From JBBSJZ01 sp041739875 (GTDB lineage: Bacteria; Planctomycetota; Planctomycetia; Pirellulales; Pirellulaceae), in contig JBGSNA010000305.1 of the NCBI GenBank assembly GCA_041739875.1, positions 15,733-79,732 on the forward strand: a stretch of DNA of 64,000 nucleotides. Reading direction: 5' to 3'. Shown in pieces: positions 59,866 to 64,000 of the stretch; the stretch's first letter is position 1, and every line of letters begins with the position of its first letter. Below the pieces are notes generated by a model. It saw nothing but the letters and a program-made list of their open reading frames with translations. It was not told the origin of the DNA and ran no database searches. The translations under genes and the position numbers were made by a program.

Positions 59866-61275
59866 ATGACCTCGCCGCGAATTTACACAAGCACTTTGCT
59901 ACTATTGGTACTGGTCTTTTCCCATCCAACCGCGCTGGCGGATGTTGGCGTCGGAGCCAAGCCCATCGACGGCGCCGAGATGCTGCTGGACGGATCTCGC
60001 GAGATGCTGGACCAGAAGTGGAAGTATTGGGAAGGTCCAGGCTTCAAATCGTCCATGCCGATCAAGTGGAAGATCGTTGAGGATCCGGTTGACGGCGGTA
60101 CCGCCGTGATGACCGATGATCCCGTCGCAGCCGGTGGTCGGTTTGGTACTGCGGATATCGTGACCAAGAAGGAATATCGCGACTTCCGTCTGCACATTGA
60201 GCTGCTCATCATGAACCCTGGTGGCAACAGTGGCGTTTATTTGCAGAACCGCCATGAAATTCAAGTCTTGGACGGCGATAGCACTCCACACGGTATGGCT
60301 GCCATCATCAACGAAAGCGATTCACCCTACTATGCCTACAACGGACTCAGAAGCTGGAACGCGTACGACATCGTCTTCCGAGCTGCTCGTTTCAAAGACG
60401 GCATGCGCGTCGAAAAAGCTCGAACCACAGTGCATTTCAACGGCCAAAAAGTACACACCAATTTCGAAATCAACCAAGTCTGGGGTGGCCCGAAGTCTGG
60501 GATTGATGGTGGTAACGACGGCGGCAAAGGAATCACCGATACCCCAGGCGGTATCAAGCTCCAATGCGAAGGACATGATGTTCGATACCGCAACACATGG
60601 GTCAAAGAACTAAACCTCGAGTCGTCTGAAACCGACTTCATTGAACCTTTGGCCGTTGAATCAAAGATTCCTCAACCCGAGACCGTGTCCCATTTGTTCA
60701 ATGGCAAAGACTTGTCTGGCTGGAACGGCGACACGTCGCGCTGGTCCGTAATTAACGGAATGATTCGCGGAGCCAACGATGACAAGGTCGAAAGCAGCAC
60801 CTATCTCTTTACCGCCAAGGAGCACCGGAACTTTCGACTGCTTCTCGAAGTGAAACAAACGATGAGCGAAAAACATTCCACAATGCATTCCGCTGTGGCC
60901 GCTCTCGGCGAACCGTTCACCGACGCTGGCAACAACAGCTTTGGGTTCAAAGGGCCTCTCTTAATGTTCTGTCACGATTGGGGCATCTGGGACGCCCATC
61001 GTCGAAATCGAGTCGTCCCCGTTGGCGATGGCCCGAAGATTGAAAAGAAGGGCCAGTGGAACCAGATCGAGATCTTGGTGAACGCGAATCGCATTCGTTT
61101 CGCAGCCAACGGCCATGAGATCTTTGATTTCACCGACAAATCGGAAATGCTCAAGGCCTGTCCCATCGGACTACAACTGCACAGTAACGGCCAACCACAA
61201 GAGTATCATTTCCGAAGTCTAGTGCTTACAGAAAACCCCAGCGATGACCTGGTCACGTTGTCGGAAAAGCAGTGA
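59866..61275 (+). CDS. Tandem DUF1080 (3-keto-disaccharide hydrolase-type) protein
   Basis: 469 aa from the ATG at 59866, with AGGAG 8 bases upstream. Signal peptide: STLLLLVLVFSHPTALA. Two concanavalin-like DUF1080 domains: the first with FRLHIELLIMNPGGNSGVYLQNRHEIQVLD and PGGIKLQCEGHDVRYRNTW, split here as NSGVYLQNRHEIQVLD and IKLQCEGHDVRYRN; the second starting HLFNGKDLSGWNGD and ending IGLQLHSNGQPQEYHFRSL. Domain 1 keeps the core ligand-binding shape; domain 2 lacks the GN-S-GVY block, so it may only bind. Some DUF1080 enzymes cleave 3-keto-glycosides. Exported. Confidence 0.88.
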   Translation: MTSPRIYTSTLLLLVLVFSHPTALADVGVGAKPIDGAEMLLDGSREMLDQKWKYWEGPGFKSSMPIKWKIVEDPVDGGTAVMTDDPVAAGGRFGTADIVTKKEYRDFRLHIELLIMNPGGNSGVYLQNRHEIQVLDGDSTPHGMAAIINESDSPYYAYNGLRSWNAYDIVFRAARFKDGMRVEKARTTVHFNGQKVHTNFEINQVWGGPKSGIDGGNDGGKGITDTPGGIKLQCEGHDVRYRNTWVKELNLESSETDFIEPLAVESKIPQPETVSHLFNGKDLSGWNGDTSRWSVINGMIRGANDDKVESSTYLFTAKEHRNFRLLLEVKQTMSEKHSTMHSAVAALGEPFTDAGNNSFGFKGPLLMFCHDWGIWDAHRRNRVVPVGDGPKIEKKGQWNQIEILVNANRIRFAANGHEIFDFTDKSEMLKACPIGLQLHSNGQPQEYHFRSLVLTENPSDDLVTLSEKQ

Positions 61276-61310
61276 AAGCAACCCAAGAAATTCGGACGCG
61301 ACCGGTCGCA

Positions 61311-63677
61311 TCACGGCAGGTCTGGCGGCATTTTCGGGAGCACCAATGAAGCCAGAAGTTTGATGTCGGCGTGATGCTGCTTGAGCGACCGTTCATATGT
61401 TTCCATGGTCTTGGTCATAACCAATGCGTACCGATTTGAAACTTTCTCGGTGCGAGTGCTGACATCGAGTTGCTTGGACTGGATCACTCCAACCAAATGT
61501 TGCCGATGGTCTTCACGGGCTGTGATGCGAAATATTTCCATCGCTGGGTCAGCTAAAAACGATTGCATCTCCTTACATAAAGGACAGTCACATCCGGTGT
61601 GGTTGAGACGCGTGAAGTCCTGGGGTGGAGCAGGCTCTCGCTCGGTCGCTTGTCGGAGAAATGAAACCAGTGTGTCAATCCAAGCACGAAGCGCCACAGG
61701 TGTATTGCGACCGCTTTTGGTGACGAATGCCTGTAGTTGATTGGCCGCTGGGACCTGAAATTTTCGCACATCAAAGACCGTTGGCGCACTTTGGAGAAGG
61801 TTGACAAGCTTCTCGACAGTGCGCTCGTCGCCGATCGTGATGGCTGCTTGAACTAGCCGCTCCCAAGGTTTTTGAATGACGTCCAATGTAGGAACGTACC
61901 TCTCGCCGTTCAGTTGATTCGCATGACCGATCAATCGCTCGCTCGCGGTGGCAATCAATTTGGCTAAGTCACTTGATTCGATACCTCCGCGCTTGCGATC
62001 GCGGGCAAGTTTGCAAATCCAACTCGCATCGCGATCGGCAAGGCCTTCGACAGCAAAGCGACCATATTGATTCGCCACAGGCTGGACCGCTAAGTACTCG
62101 ACCAACATCGGGAAAATTTCTTCGGCGCCCACGCGGCGACACGAATCGATCACAAACTTGTCGAGATCTAATGTCCAGTCTCGCGTAGCGAGCGTTTTCA
62201 GAAATCGATTGACGAGAGTGGGCTCGTCGAATTTTGGAAGCTCGGCTGCAAATTGCTTCAAAGCGGGTTGGCTCTCGTCATCGCCGCGAGAGTGCTGCCA
62301 CAATCGTGATGGCCAATGGTCAATAATCGCCTCCGCAAGCAATTGACAATGGTCGCAGGCCTCTTCGATTTCCTCGTCCGGCAACTTTGCCAACTTCTCG
62401 CGCATCGAAAGAAGTTGCTCGATGGCGTAGTCCAACCCCATTTGTACCAAGATTTCAAAATGGTGTGCCATTGGCCAGATCACAATCGCGGACTTGTGAT
62501 ACCAACGATCCAGCGTATTTCCGGCGTTACCCGTGTAGCCTTCGTAATCTTGCTGGGTCGGCTTCCATTGTTCGACTGGGGTTGTGCACGCCAACATGCT
62601 TTCGTCGCACGGCAAGTCACCAAGCGAGACTGATTTGCCCGAAGCGTTTTTCCAGGCGTCGATCACGATTTCATCCTCGTAAACCTCACCAATATTAAGC
62701 GAATCATAGTCCACCGGACCGCTTTGGTAATGTCGTCGACCGTAACCAAAACTGCCGTCGTCGGCAAACTGGCTCAGATGCCGAGAGACTTGTCCGTAAT
62801 GCAAGTTACAATCGAGTTGCTCCGCCGCCAACTTGATTTGCGCGTTGATTTCTCGATCGACACCCTTGAGCAAATCAGGTTTCAGTCCGGACGCGGTGTA
62901 GTGGTGCTCGAGAGGGAAAACGATCGGGCTTGCCGGATGTGCGGCCAAACGATCCGCCAGCGCATTCATGATTGCGGGATCGGCGGCGCTGGTCGGGTCA
63001 CGTGTGACTTTACCCGCTGGCTTCATGATCAAGTTGAACGCTAGACAAACACGGACTCCCGATGTGACTCGCTCGACTTCGTGCTCGCAATCCGCATAGA
63101 AGGCGACATATTCAGGCGTTTTTCCCTGGCTTGCTTGATGGAACTCAAAACGTTCTCTCGAGCCTTTTCCCCAAACGATGAGTGTGCCGCCTTTGAACTT
63201 CGATTGCAGCACAACAATCAGGGAACCAACCATGCCTTTCCGTTTTTCGCTATCTCGATGCTTATGGAACCGACCTCCCGTGGGATAAATGAGTAGCTTG
63301 TACAACTCCGCTTTTAATTGTCCCGGCGGCAAACCGAGCTTGCGTTCAATCACTGGCAGTTCGACATCGATGCTACAACGTAAGCCCTCGGACAATTCGA
63401 CATTGCCAGCATCAACCTCCAGTGAATTGCGGACGGCGGTGTCAACGATCGTTTGAGTTCGTTTGCCATACGGAGCCGGCTTGGCAACGTCGCCAAGCTC
63501 GCGAACATCCTTGGCCTGCATCGGTAGTCGAAGGGGTCCAACACCTTTGATCGTGACGGCACGGTCATCCGGTACCAATGTGCCCGAGCAGTAAGCCGAC
63601 GATTTGCCGCACTCACCGATCGCGATAGCGAGGCTTTCAAGAGTGGAGGTGCTTACTTTATTGACTTTGGGAGGCAT
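61311..63677 (-). CDS. Large 2OG-Fe(II) dioxygenase (prolyl-hydroxylase-like)
   Basis: 788 aa from the ATG at 63677 (MPPKVNKVST); the frame upstream to a GTG at 63791 is unlikely. The N-terminal 230 residues carry the dioxygenase core: LLIYPTGGRFHKHRDSEK with His140 and Asp142 as iron ligands, GGTLIVWGKG, and CEHEVERVTSGVRVCLAFNL with His199 as third ligand and Arg209 for 2-oxoglutarate. The next 550 residues are helical with no named fold, and end with a C-x-C-x2-C cluster (CDCPLC) and a coiled-coil-like tail (TMETYERSLKQHHAD). No signal peptide. Substrate unknown; similar long proteins occur in fungi and a few planctomycetes. Confidence 0.8.
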   Translation of the reverse strand: MPPKVNKVSTSTLESLAIAIGECGKSSAYCSGTLVPDDRAVTIKGVGPLRLPMQAKDVRELGDVAKPAPYGKRTQTIVDTAVRNSLEVDAGNVELSEGLRCSIDVELPVIERKLGLPPGQLKAELYKLLIYPTGGRFHKHRDSEKRKGMVGSLIVVLQSKFKGGTLIVWGKGSRERFEFHQASQGKTPEYVAFYADCEHEVERVTSGVRVCLAFNLIMKPAGKVTRDPTSAADPAIMNALADRLAAHPASPIVFPLEHHYTASGLKPDLLKGVDREINAQIKLAAEQLDCNLHYGQVSRHLSQFADDGSFGYGRRHYQSGPVDYDSLNIGEVYEDEIVIDAWKNASGKSVSLGDLPCDESMLACTTPVEQWKPTQQDYEGYTGNAGNTLDRWYHKSAIVIWPMAHHFEILVQMGLDYAIEQLLSMREKLAKLPDEEIEEACDHCQLLAEAIIDHWPSRLWQHSRGDDESQPALKQFAAELPKFDEPTLVNRFLKTLATRDWTLDLDKFVIDSCRRVGAEEIFPMLVEYLAVQPVANQYGRFAVEGLADRDASWICKLARDRKRGGIESSDLAKLIATASERLIGHANQLNGERYVPTLDVIQKPWERLVQAAITIGDERTVEKLVNLLQSAPTVFDVRKFQVPAANQLQAFVTKSGRNTPVALRAWIDTLVSFLRQATEREPAPPQDFTRLNHTGCDCPLCKEMQSFLADPAMEIFRITAREDHRQHLVGVIQSKQLDVSTRTEKVSNRYALVMTKTMETYERSLKQHHADIKLLASLVLPKMPPDLP

Positions 63678-64000
63678 ATTATTTTGCGTCTGTTGCGAGG
63701 ATGCACACACCGTCGTCCTGCGGGTAAGCTTGTACTGAATCGCAGTTGAAGAGACACCAGTTTGATACATTCCTGACCGTGTTGGAACCACCCTTTTTGA
63801 AGTGAAACAATGGCTGAAGCGAGAGACTTGCTAACTTGTGAAATGTCTCCAGCGCAGAAAGGGTGTCGTCTCATTGGGGCGCGAGACTATGCAGCGAGTT
63901 GACGGTTCAATGTAGCGTTTGGACCGTAAGGTCGAAGCGAAGCGGTATTCGTTGTTAAGATCGCGCCGTAGGTTGCAGCCCAGGTTCCGCTGAGCAAGAT
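63678..64000. other. Edge region, no gene seen
   Basis: About 320 bases upstream of the dioxygenase gene to the window end. Only short, unsupported frames. It likely contains that gene's promoter on the minus strand; no boxes could be assigned. Confidence 0.5.

Overview
This window looks like chromosomal DNA of a planctomycete in the Pirellulaceae (Rhodopirellula-like). The signs are several formylglycine sulfatases, a DUF1559 prepilin-like protein with an H-x9-DG end, a DUF1080 double-domain protein, a PQQ-type propeller protein opening with DWPQWRGPNRDG, a secreted protein with the LESRHMLAG sorting-type motif, planctomycete-style ECF sigma factors, and Kdo (LPS) synthesis. No rRNA, tRNA, CRISPR array, insertion sequence or phage module was found. 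Family assignments come from reading motifs by eye; no database search was run.

Layout. 0-7 kb: a membrane Ser/Thr kinase, an iduronate-sulfatase-like enzyme, and an ATGA-coupled operon of ECF sigma factor, membrane anti-sigma-like protein and sulfatase, whose sulfatase carries a frameshift in an A6 tract. 7.5-17.7 kb: a secreted vanadium haloperoxidase, then a tightly overlapped four-gene envelope operon (TPR protein, ExbB, ExbD, and a membrane protein ending in an alpha/alpha-toroid domain). 17.8-25.8 kb: NAD-dependent epimerase, pyrG with a DUF1844 gene, a single-chain double sulfatase, kdsB, a HAMP-like membrane protein and a Flp pilin. 26-30 kb: ABC-2 permease and two overlapping DUF21/CBS membrane proteins. 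30-36.6 kb: TPR lipoprotein candidate, Fur-family regulator, FlgM-like protein, a CDF exporter with a manganese-type NDDD site, and two adjacent exported cysteine-repeat proteins. 36.7-45.8 kb: B12-binding radical SAM protein, Rieske protein, trpB, DUF429 protein, a four-repeat HTH protein, mutM, a Tat-exported toroid protein and an AcuI-like oxidoreductase.

45.8-52.3 kb is one nine-gene transcription unit: ECF sigma, small membrane protein, three divergent GspF-like proteins, three minor-pseudopilin-like proteins and a DUF1559 protein. No ATPase or secretin gene is present in the window. 52.3-64 kb: PQQ-propeller protein, MsbA-like ABC exporter, a membrane-anchored hypothetical, a Bax1 (DUF790)/XPB-helicase pair resembling the archaeal repair module, a double DUF1080 protein, and a large 2OG-Fe(II) oxygenase.

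The strongest candidates for undescribed biology are the 11-cysteine repeat proteins beside the NDDD exporter, the three-GspF/DUF1559 operon under its own sigma factor, the ExbBD-TPR-toroid operon with TonB-like architecture, the XPB-Bax1 pair in a bacterium, and the two-active-site sulfatase chain.
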